DNA from: Comamonadaceae bacterium
Lineage (GTDB): Bacteria; Pseudomonadota; Gammaproteobacteria; Burkholderiales; Burkholderiaceae_C
Assembly: GCA_027491035.1 (NCBI GenBank)
Contig: JAIXWZ010000065.1
Coordinates: 1 to 63,332, forward strand
Length of the DNA stretch: 63,332 bases
Direction of reading: 5' to 3'
Part shown: positions 57,332 through 63,332 of the stretch, piece by piece
How positions within the stretch are numbered: the stretch's first letter is position 1
Layout of the letters: each line of letters opens with the position of its first letter
Notes under the pieces: generated by a model
What the model was told of the DNA's origin: nothing
Seen by the model: only the letters and a program-made list of their open reading frames with translations
The model's database searches: none
Made by a program: the position numbers and the translations under genes

Positions 57332-58165
57332 TTCGCTGTCCACGCGCTGCGCGTGCTGCTCGCGCGCCAGTTGCAAAGCCAGGCACAGATCGTCCCAGGC
57401 CTTGGCCTTGTCGGCCGGGTTGCGCAGCAGGGTCACGCAGTCGTAGCTGACCAGGGCCGGCGTTCCCCACAGCTCATGCACCTGCCCGCGCAGGCGGCCC
57501 AAGGGTTCGGCCGTCTCCAGCAGCGCCTGCGCCGCCAGCCGGCCCATGATGAAAACCAAATCGGGCTCTACGGCCAGCGCCTGCTCTAGGCCTAAAACGG
57601 CGCCTTCCACGCCATCTTGCCCGCCCCCCGGGGCCGTGCGCTGCATCGGCGCGAGCCAGACCTGACAGCCCCTGTGCAGACCGGCGGCGTGCAGCATGCG
57701 CTGCAGCAACTCGCTGGCCTGGCCGCCGGGGCCCGATCCGCCTTCCTGGCGCTGCTCGCTTAGCAGCAGCCAGCGCGGGGCGCGGGGCCCGTCGGGGCTG
57801 GCGTGCAGGGTCTGCAAGGCCCCGACTTGCCACTGCAGGGCTTCGCCCGGGCCGCCAGCAGGCAGCAGCTGTGCAGGCTCGCTGGCGGCCGCACTGTTGG
57901 TCGCACTCAAGGTCGCATTGACGCTCGGGCGCGTGGCGCCCGCAGCCGGGTGCGTTGCTGCGGCCGGTGGGGCCACGCGTGTCAGCGGAGCCTGATCTTG
58001 ACCGACTTCAGCGGCCAAAGGGGCGGCGGGTGCCTCGCGCGCAGCCTGGCCGCTGCTGGCTGCGCTGTCGGCCGCGGCGCGTGGGTTCGATCCAGCGCGT
58101 GTGGGCCACCACAGCCGCACGCCCATCTCGCGCAGCATCGCTTTGTGCCGGGCGTCCACGGTCAT
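57323..58165 (-). CDS. UDG-fold protein, likely HolD-like (psi) clamp-loader subunit
   Basis: The 280-aa product begins with HKAMLREMGVRLWWPTR, which resembles the N-terminal peptide of E. coli HolD (LQQLGITQW...). A low-complexity Ala/Pro linker (about 30-120) follows, then a uracil-DNA glycosylase-like domain with LEQALAVEPDLVFIMGRLAAQALL. The UDG catalytic His-containing motif is replaced by SYDCVTLLRNPADK, so glycosylase activity is unlikely. In E. coli holD lies next to rimI, as here. Assignment to the DNA polymerase III psi subunit is inference. Confidence 0.6.
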   Translation of the reverse strand: MTVDARHKAMLREMGVRLWWPTRAGSNPRAAADSAASSGQAAREAPAAPLAAEVGQDQAPLTRVAPPAAATHPAAGATRPSVNATLSATNSAAASEPAQLLPAGGPGEALQWQVGALQTLHASPDGPRAPRWLLLSEQRQEGGSGPGGQASELLQRMLHAAGLHRGCQVWLAPMQRTAPGGGQDGVEGAVLGLEQALAVEPDLVFIMGRLAAQALLETAEPLGRLRGQVHELWGTPALVSYDCVTLLRNPADKAKAWDDLCLALQLAREQHAQRVDSESD

Positions 58166-58650
58166 GGCTGGGGCGCGGCCAGCGGCAGGCTCATGACCAC
58201 CGCGTCCTCGCGTTTGAAGGGTGCCAGCGGGTAGTAGTTGCGGCGCAGGCCCACTTGTTTGAATCCATAGCGTTCGTACATCTGGCGCGCGCGAACATTG
58301 CTCGTGCGCACCTCGAGCCACAGCGATTGTGCACCCTGGGCTTGCGCATTGCGCCGCATCTCATCGAGCATCTGCCGCGCCAGCCCGCGCCCCTGCTGCG
58401 GCGGATCGACCGTCAGGTTGAGCAAATGCGCCTCTTGGGCGCCGAGCATCAGCACGTGGTAGCCCACCAGAGTGGGCCCTTGCAGCAGCACTTTCGCGCA
58501 GTAACCGGCCCGCAGCGAATCGGCGAAGTTGCCGCGTGACCAGGGGTGGGTGTAGGCGCGTTTTTCCAGCCGGCTGACCTCATCGAGCCAGTCTTCGGTC
58601 ATGGCCTGCAAGCGCAGCTCGGCGCTTTGGCTCTCAAGCACCGCGCTCAT
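58162..58650 (-). CDS. rimI: Ribosomal protein S18 alanine N-acetyltransferase RimI
   Basis: RimI (162 aa) acetylates the N-terminus of ribosomal protein S18. The GNAT fold shows AHLLNLTVDPPQQGRGLARQML (acetyl-CoA loop, Q-x-x-G-x-G/A) and LEVRTSNVRARQMYERYGF. ATG 58650 overlaps the tsaB stop and its end overlaps the HolD-like start, so tsaB-rimI-holD-like form an operon. The gene pair tsaB-rimI is common in proteobacteria. Confidence 0.93.
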   Translation of the reverse strand: MSAVLESQSAELRLQAMTEDWLDEVSRLEKRAYTHPWSRGNFADSLRAGYCAKVLLQGPTLVGYHVLMLGAQEAHLLNLTVDPPQQGRGLARQMLDEMRRNAQAQGAQSLWLEVRTSNVRARQMYERYGFKQVGLRRNYYPLAPFKREDAVVMSLPLAAPQP

Positions 58651-59366
58651 GCCGCGCCCTGTGGCGCCGCCTTGAGCGCCAGTCGCTCTTGCGTGGTTTG
58701 TGCCACCTTGTCGCGCACGTACAGGGGCAGTGCTTGGCCCGCCGACGTGGCCTGATCGAGCCGGCCGGCGGCCAGCCGCAGCAGTGCGGCTGCGCTGGGC
58801 AAGGCGGCCAGGCAGACGCTGCCGGCGGGCGCGGCGCTCAGTTGGGGGTAGGCGGCCATCGCATTGCCGGCCACCAGGCGAGCAGCGCCACCCTCGGGGT
58901 AGGCCAGCGCCTCGGGCGCACTGAGCTGGCACGGCCCGATCGGGCGCAGCAGCGTCGGCCCAGCCGGCTCGAAATGCTGCGCATAGACCTCGTTCATGCG
59001 AGCGTCGAGCACCGCGGTGATGGGCTGCACGGCCAGCCCCTGCGCCAGCGCCAGGGCCCGCCCTTCTTCTGCAACGGCCAGCAGGGTGTCGATGGGCAGC
59101 ACCGGCCGGCCGCTGGCCGCCGCCAACCCTTGCGCGACGGCGCAGGCGGTGCGCACGCCGGTAAAGGAGCCCGGGCCGCGGCCCAGGACGATGGCATCCA
59201 AGTCTTGCAAGCGCAAGCCGGCCTGCGCCAGCAAGTCCAGCACAGTCGGGATCAGCGTGATCGACGCCTGCGCCGCCCCCGGCCCGCTGTGCAGCCACTG
59301 CCTGGGCCCATGGCTGACGCCCACCGACAGGGTGTCGGTGCTGGTGTCAAAAGCCAGCAGGCGCAT
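58647..59366 (-). CDS. tsaB: tRNA threonylcarbamoyladenosine biosynthesis protein TsaB
   Basis: TsaB (239 aa) is the ASKHA-fold partner of TsaD in t6A37 formation on ANN-decoding tRNAs. The N-terminal RLLAFDTSTDTLSVGV and the IVLGRGPGSFTGVRTA loop are diagnostic. It lacks the metal site of TsaD, as expected. ATG 59366 is chosen; the upstream frame runs into the dacB leader. The Sua5-type partner gene lies 3 kb away at 62164. Confidence 0.95.
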   Translation of the reverse strand: MRLLAFDTSTDTLSVGVSHGPRQWLHSGPGAAQASITLIPTVLDLLAQAGLRLQDLDAIVLGRGPGSFTGVRTACAVAQGLAAASGRPVLPIDTLLAVAEEGRALALAQGLAVQPITAVLDARMNEVYAQHFEPAGPTLLRPIGPCQLSAPEALAYPEGGAARLVAGNAMAAYPQLSAAPAGSVCLAALPSAAALLRLAAGRLDQATSAGQALPLYVRDKVAQTTQERLALKAAPQGAA

Positions 59367-59543
59367 ACCAGGTGGGGGGGCGGTCAAGGGGGTGCTCAAA
59401 AATAAGAGGGGACGGGGCAATCGGGTCGCGGCGCAGCGGCGCTGGCGGCTCAAGCGGCATTATCTGGGCAAGTGTTCGATGCCTTGGGGCGGTCCTGGGT
59501 GGGCCCGGGGGAGCCTTGGTGTTGGCCACTTATCATCGCGGGC

Positions 59544-61016
59544 ATGCTGCTCTTGTGCTTGCGCCGAATCTGCTGGGTTGTGCTCGGTGCCGCGCTGGCG
59601 GCGCTGGGCCACGCCGCCCCGCCGGCCGATTTGCCGCGGCCGGTGCTACAGGCGCTGGCGCAGGCGCAGGTGCCGCCGCAGGCCGCGGCGTTCTGGGTGG
59701 CCGATCTGCCTGCGGGCCAGGTGCGCCTGAACCACCGCGCTGGCGAGGCCATGAACCCGGCCTCGGCCATCAAGCTGCTGACCACCTCGGCCGCGCTCGA
59801 GCTGCTCGGTCCCCAGCACACCTGGCGCACCACGGTGCTGGCCGAGGGCAGCGTGCAGGGCCAGCAGCTCAAGGGCCACCTGGTGCTGCGCGGTGGCGGC
59901 GATCCCAAGCTGGTGATCGAGCGCCTGCAGTCCATGCTGGCGCAGGTGCAGGCCAGCGGCATCAAGGCCATCGAGGGCGACATCGTGCTGGACCGCAGCC
60001 TGTGGCGCGTGCCGGCGGTGCACCCGGGCCAGTTCGACGGCGAGCCGCTCAAGCCCTACAACGCCCAGCCCGATGCCTTGCTGGTCAACTTCAAGTCCAT
60101 GGTGCTGACCTTCACGCCCGAGCCCGAGCGCGGCCGTGCGGCGGTGCGCATCGAGCCGGCTTTGGCCGGGGTGCAGGTCGACGAGAGCGTGCCGCTGGCC
60201 AAGGGCGTGCGCTGCGAGGACTGGCGCGCCAGTGTGCAGGCGGTGCTCGATCAGGCCCAGCGGGTGAGCTTTCGCGGCCCTTACCCCGCCTCCTGCGGTG
60301 AGCGCAGCTGGCCCACCGCGTATGCCGAGCCCGACAGCTTTGCCGCGCGCGTCATCGAGGCGGCCTGGCGTGCGCTGGGCGGCGCTCTGTCGGGGCGGGT
60401 GCGCGAGGCCAGCCCGGCAGAGACCGCCATGCTCGCGCGCAGCGGCACGCTGGGCGGATCGCCGGTGGCGCTGCGGCTGGAGGCGCCCTCGCTGCCGCTG
60501 CTCGACATCGTGCAGGACATCAACAAGTTCTCTAACAACGTCATGGCCCAGCAGGTGTTCTACACCCTGGGCCAGCGCGCCCATGGTGCCCAGGGCATGC
60601 CGGGTACGCCCGAGGCGGCGCGCGCGGTGCTGCTGGACTGGTGGCGCGAGCGCCAGCCGCACAGCGAGCCGCCTTTGATCGACAACGGCTCGGGCCTGAG
60701 CCGCACGCAGCGCATCAGCGCGCGCGCTTTGGGCGAGCTGCTGCAGCGCATGGCCGCCAGCCCAGTGGCCGGCGAGCTGCTGGCCTCTTTGCCGGTGGCT
60801 GGGGTTGACGCCACCATGCGCCAGAGGGCCCGCGCCGTGGCCGGTCAGGCCTGGCTCAAGACGGGCTCCTTGCGTGGCGTCAGCGCCATTGCCGGCTACG
60901 CCCAGGCCAGTGGCGGGCGGCGCTACGTGGTGGTGGGGGTGATCAACCACGACAACGCCAGCGCCGGCCGCGCTGCGCTCGATGCGCTGGTGCAGTGGGT
61001 GGTGCAGGCGCCTTGA
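59544..61016 (+). CDS. dacB: D-alanyl-D-alanine carboxypeptidase/endopeptidase (PBP4, DacB)
   Basis: The 490-aa protein is a periplasmic class C penicillin-binding protein that trims peptidoglycan stem peptides. A signal peptide (about 1-25) precedes the SxxK motif S74-A-I-K77 (NPASAIKLL). The SxN motif is in KFSNNVMAQ (about 333) and the KTG motif in LKTGSLRG (about 438). The middle domain inserted between SxxK and SxN is typical for DacB. ATG 59544 starts the signal peptide within a longer open frame. Confidence 0.95.
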   Translation: MLLLCLRRICWVVLGAALAALGHAAPPADLPRPVLQALAQAQVPPQAAAFWVADLPAGQVRLNHRAGEAMNPASAIKLLTTSAALELLGPQHTWRTTVLAEGSVQGQQLKGHLVLRGGGDPKLVIERLQSMLAQVQASGIKAIEGDIVLDRSLWRVPAVHPGQFDGEPLKPYNAQPDALLVNFKSMVLTFTPEPERGRAAVRIEPALAGVQVDESVPLAKGVRCEDWRASVQAVLDQAQRVSFRGPYPASCGERSWPTAYAEPDSFAARVIEAAWRALGGALSGRVREASPAETAMLARSGTLGGSPVALRLEAPSLPLLDIVQDINKFSNNVMAQQVFYTLGQRAHGAQGMPGTPEAARAVLLDWWRERQPHSEPPLIDNGSGLSRTQRISARALGELLQRMAASPVAGELLASLPVAGVDATMRQRARAVAGQAWLKTGSLRGVSAIAGYAQASGGRRYVVVGVINHDNASAGRAALDALVQWVVQAP

Positions 61017-61039
61017 AGGTCCGATCGCGAACCGGTTTT

Positions 61040-61104
61040 GTCGTTGCGAGGCGCGCAGCCCACCCCGTCATTGCGAGGCGCGCAGCGCCGTGGCAATCCA
61101 CGCC
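61040..61104. repeat. Interspersed palindromic repeat copies between dacB and the LLM gene
   Basis: TCGTTGCGAGGCGCGCAGCC (61041-61060) and CGTCATTGCGAGG, CGCGCAGCGCC and GTGGCAATCC (61066-61099) are two copies, the first partial. The second is nearly identical to the copy at 27992-28025. Both lie in the 118-bp gap after dacB. Confidence 0.85.
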
Positions 61105-61134
61105 TTGCGGCCCCATCTGTCCTAAACTGCTCCC

Positions 61135-62139
61135 ATGACCCGCCTGTCCGTACTTGATCTTTCGCCGATTGCCCACGGCAGCGATGCGGCGCAGTCGTTT
61201 CGCAATTCGCTGAGCCTGGCCCGCCATGCCGAGCGGCTGGGTTACCAGCGTTACTGGCTGGCCGAGCACCACGGCATGCCTGGTATTGCGAGCGCGGCCA
61301 CCGCGGTGCTGCTCTCGCACATTGGCAGCGGCACGTCGAGTATCCGCATCGGTGCCGGCGGCATCATGCTGCCCAACCACAGCCCGCTGGTCATCGCCGA
61401 GCAATTTGGCACGCTCGAGTCGCTCTTTCCTGGCCGCATCGACCTGGGCCTGGGCCGCGCGCCGGGCTCGGACATGCAGACTGCGCGCGCCTTGCGGCGC
61501 CGGCTGGACTCGGATGCCGACGAGTTCCCGCAGGATGTGCTCGAGCTGATGGACTACCTCTCGAGCCAGCCGCGCCAGCCCGTGCGGGCGGTGCCGGGCA
61601 CCGGCTTGAACATCCCGATCTGGATTCTGGGCTCGAGCCTGTATGGCGCGCAGCTGGCCGCCATGCTCGGCCTGCCCTTTGGCTTTGCTTCGCACTTTGC
61701 CCCCGCGCAGATGATGGATGCGGTGGCCATTTACCGCGAGCGTTTCACGCCCTCGGCGCGGCTGGCGAGGCCCTATGTCATGCTCGGCTTTAACGTCTTT
61801 GCCGCCGACACCGACGAGCAGGCGCAGGTTCTGGCCACCTCGGCCCAGCAGGCCTTCATCAACCTGCGCAGTGGCAGGCCGGGCAAGCTGCCGCCGCCGC
61901 GGCCGGGTTATTTGCAGCAATTGGGCGCGCCCGAGCTTTCGATGCTGCGCAACTTGCTTTCGTGCGCGGCCATTGGTTCGCCCGAGACGGTGCGTGAGCA
62001 GATGGCTGCGTTTTTGGAGCGCACCGGCGCCGACGAATTGATGGTGGCCGGCCAGATTTACGACCACGGCGCCAGGCTGCGCTCCTACGAGATCGCTCTG
62101 CAGGCGGCCCAGGAGTTAACCCCAGCCACCGCGGCCTAA
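61135..62139 (+). CDS. LLM class flavin-dependent oxidoreductase
   Basis: The 334-aa protein is a bacterial luciferase-like (TIM barrel) FMN oxidoreductase. It opens with [45 protein letters not shown] and continues with [42 protein letters not shown], standard for this single-component group (YhbW-like). Substrate unknown. No reductase gene adjacent. Confidence 0.93.
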   Translation: MTRLSVLDLSPIAHGSDAAQSFRNSLSLARHAERLGYQRYWLAEHHGMPGIASAATAVLLSHIGSGTSSIRIGAGGIMLPNHSPLVIAEQFGTLESLFPGRIDLGLGRAPGSDMQTARALRRRLDSDADEFPQDVLELMDYLSSQPRQPVRAVPGTGLNIPIWILGSSLYGAQLAAMLGLPFGFASHFAPAQMMDAVAIYRERFTPSARLARPYVMLGFNVFAADTDEQAQVLATSAQQAFINLRSGRPGKLPPPRPGYLQQLGAPELSMLRNLLSCAAIGSPETVREQMAAFLERTGADELMVAGQIYDHGARLRSYEIALQAAQELTPATAA

Positions 62140-62163
62140 TTTAGGCCTGCCCGCGGCCGGGCC

Positions 62164-63132
62164 TCAGGCCGCGGCCCGCTCGAGCCGGTCGCGCACGCCG
62201 TCCCAGGCTGTGCTTGCCGGCGGGCGTTCAACCCAGATGCGCGCCACACCCATGGCGTCGAGCTCGCGCAGCACCGCAAACAGCTGGTGGGCGGCGCTGG
62301 CGGCGTCCAGCGGCATGGGGCGCCAGACCAGCGCACTGCTCGGGCGGGCCTGCTGCCGGCTCCACAGGCCGATGCGCTCACCTGCCACCGCGACGTTGAG
62401 CCGCTCTTGAATTTGCCCTGCGTCCACCAGCTCCAGCTTGGCCTGGGGTGCGTAGTGCGAAGCCAGCGTGCCCGAGGCGCGCGGCGCCGCCTGCGCCAGG
62501 GCGCTCGCTGGCACCAGCACCTGGCCGCAAGCCGCCTCGATCTGCTCCGGCGTGATGCAGCCGGGCCGCAGCAACACGGGCACGCCGCGGCTGCAGTCGA
62601 CGATGGTCGATTCAATGCCGACCTCGCAAGGCCCGCCGTCGAGCACCATCAGGGCATCGCCGAATTCGTCTTGCACATGAGCCGCAGTGCTTGGGCTGAC
62701 CCGGCCAAAGCGGTTGGCGCTCGGTGCCGCCAGCCCCAGACCGCAGGCGCGCAGCACGGCCTGGGCCACCGGGTGCGAGGGGCAGCGCAGGCCGATTGAG
62801 TCTTGCCCGCCAGCGGCGGCCGTCGCCACGCCTGGGCGGCGCGGCAAGATGAGCGTGAGCGGGCCGGGCCAGAAGGCGTCGATCAGGCGCTGGGCGAAGT
62901 CGGGGACCTGCGCCGCATAGCGCGCCACCTGCGCGCTGCTGGCCACATGCACGATCAGCGGGTGATCGCTCGGCCGGCCCTTGGCCGCATAAATTTGGGC
63001 CACGGCCGCCGCGTTGTCGGCATCGGCCGCCAGGCCGTAGACCGTCTCGGTTGGCAGGCCCACCAGCTCGCCGGCGCGCAGCGCCTGCACCGCCTGGGCG
63101 ATGGCAGCCGGGTCGCTGCCAGGAAGGATCAT
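62164..63132 (-). CDS. tsaC: L-threonylcarbamoyladenylate synthase, Sua5/YwlC type
   Basis: The 322-aa enzyme makes threonylcarbamoyl-AMP for t6A37. The YrdC-like domain (about 10-195) shows PTETVYGLAADA, KGRPSDHPLIVHV and SANRFGRVSPSTAAHV. A C-terminal Sua5 domain (about 230-320) follows, so it is the Sua5-type rather than the short TsaC-type. ATG 63132 overlaps the purK stop (ATGA). TsaB is encoded at 58647, TsaD/TsaE outside the window. Confidence 0.95.
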   Translation of the reverse strand: MILPGSDPAAIAQAVQALRAGELVGLPTETVYGLAADADNAAAVAQIYAAKGRPSDHPLIVHVASSAQVARYAAQVPDFAQRLIDAFWPGPLTLILPRRPGVATAAAGGQDSIGLRCPSHPVAQAVLRACGLGLAAPSANRFGRVSPSTAAHVQDEFGDALMVLDGGPCEVGIESTIVDCSRGVPVLLRPGCITPEQIEAACGQVLVPASALAQAAPRASGTLASHYAPQAKLELVDAGQIQERLNVAVAGERIGLWSRQQARPSSALVWRPMPLDAASAAHQLFAVLRELDAMGVARIWVERPPASTAWDGVRDRLERAAA

Positions 63133-63332
63133 GCGTCCAGCCCGGGCAGGCCCAGCACAGCGGCGCAGCGGCGTGCCACGGCCTGCACCTCGGCCAGGTG
63201 CTCGCCGGTGATCGTCAGATGCCCCATCTTGCGGCCCTTGCGCGCCTGGGTCTTGCCGTACAGGTGCAGATGCGTGCCGCTCAAGGCCAGCACCTGCGCC
63301 CAATCGGGTGTGCGCTCGCGGCCTTGCGGGTC
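63129..63332 (-). CDS. purK: C-terminal end of N5-carboxyaminoimidazole ribonucleotide synthase
   Basis: Only the last 67 codons are present, entering from the right edge and ending at TGA 63131-63129. The segment LHLYGKTQARKGRKMGHLTITG is the diagnostic PurK C-terminus. PurK uses ATP and bicarbonate on AIR in purine synthesis. Its stop overlaps the tsaC start, an arrangement common in Burkholderiales; purE is expected upstream, outside the window. Confidence 0.93.
   Translation of the reverse strand, partial: DPQGRERTPDWAQVLALSGTHLHLYGKTQARKGRKMGHLTITGEHLAEVQAVARRCAAVLGLPGLDA

Overview
The window is GC-rich, densely coded bacterial chromosome around the replication origin of a beta-proteobacterium, most likely a member of the Comamonadaceae (Burkholderiales). 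This rests on the gene order gyrB-dnaN-dnaA / rpmH-rnpA-yidD-yidC-mnmE next to minCDE, on the kefB-kdsD-kdsC-lptC, amgK / lptD-surA-rsmA and metX-metW blocks, on a Bug-type (TTT) solute receptor, and on the protein sequences themselves. No tRNA, rRNA, CRISPR array, prophage or insertion sequence was found.

Layout. 1-1756: end of a Spy/CpxP-like protein, an NnrU membrane protein and an endonuclease/exonuclease/phosphatase-fold protein. 1858-3805: minCDE division-site operon. 4188-14204: replication and ribosome/membrane block, with gyrB, dnaN and dnaA on the minus strand and rpmH, rnpA, yidD, yidC and mnmE on the plus strand. The dnaA-dnaN gap looks like oriC: it has DnaA boxes, a TAG-triplet track and AT-rich flanks. 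14320-16638: a Bug receptor with a class II aldolase, then a Tat-exported histidine phosphatase. 16653-20982: CPA2 antiporter, and divergent kdsD-kdsC-lptC for Kdo and LPS. 21067-23721: glycine-rich RNA-binding protein, then metX-metW behind a leader that looks like a SAM-II riboswitch followed by an intrinsic terminator. 23718-28856: chromate transporter, M20 peptidase, MFS permease, a cluster of interspersed palindromic repeats, rsmE. 28859-34501: amgK divergent from lptD-surA-rsmA. 34711-35597: a barnase-like RNase and a barstar-like inhibitor. 35989-38298: malic enzyme/phosphotransacetylase fusion, preceded by a 17-bp tandem repeat. 38483-45049: a branched-chain-amino-acid-type ABC transporter lacking its binding protein, a GntR repressor, and a divergent Rieske oxygenase with a MetE-C-like methyltransferase. 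45053-47936: small Cys-rich protein, FAD-linked dehydrogenase, PduO-type cobalamin adenosyltransferase, thioesterase. 48188-51544: three-part ABC exporter. 51535-57331: conserved hypothetical, DMT permease, flavin reductase, a solute-binding protein without signal peptide, a divergent ArgP-like regulator, an orphan histidine kinase and a TetR regulator. 57323-63332: tsaB-rimI and a degenerate UDG-fold (HolD-like) protein, dacB, an LLM flavoprotein, a Sua5-type tsaC and the end of purK.

Most genes are housekeeping: cell division, replication, tRNA modification (mnmE, tsaB, tsaC), outer-membrane assembly (lptC, lptD, surA, kdsC, kdsD) and methionine synthesis (metX, metW). The parts most worth a second look are the metX leader, the origin architecture, the RNase/inhibitor pair, the GntR-Liv-Rieske-MetE-like cluster, the G-rich tandem repeat at 47951-47998 and the interspersed palindromic repeats. 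Most long open frames opposite real genes are GC-driven shadows and were left out.
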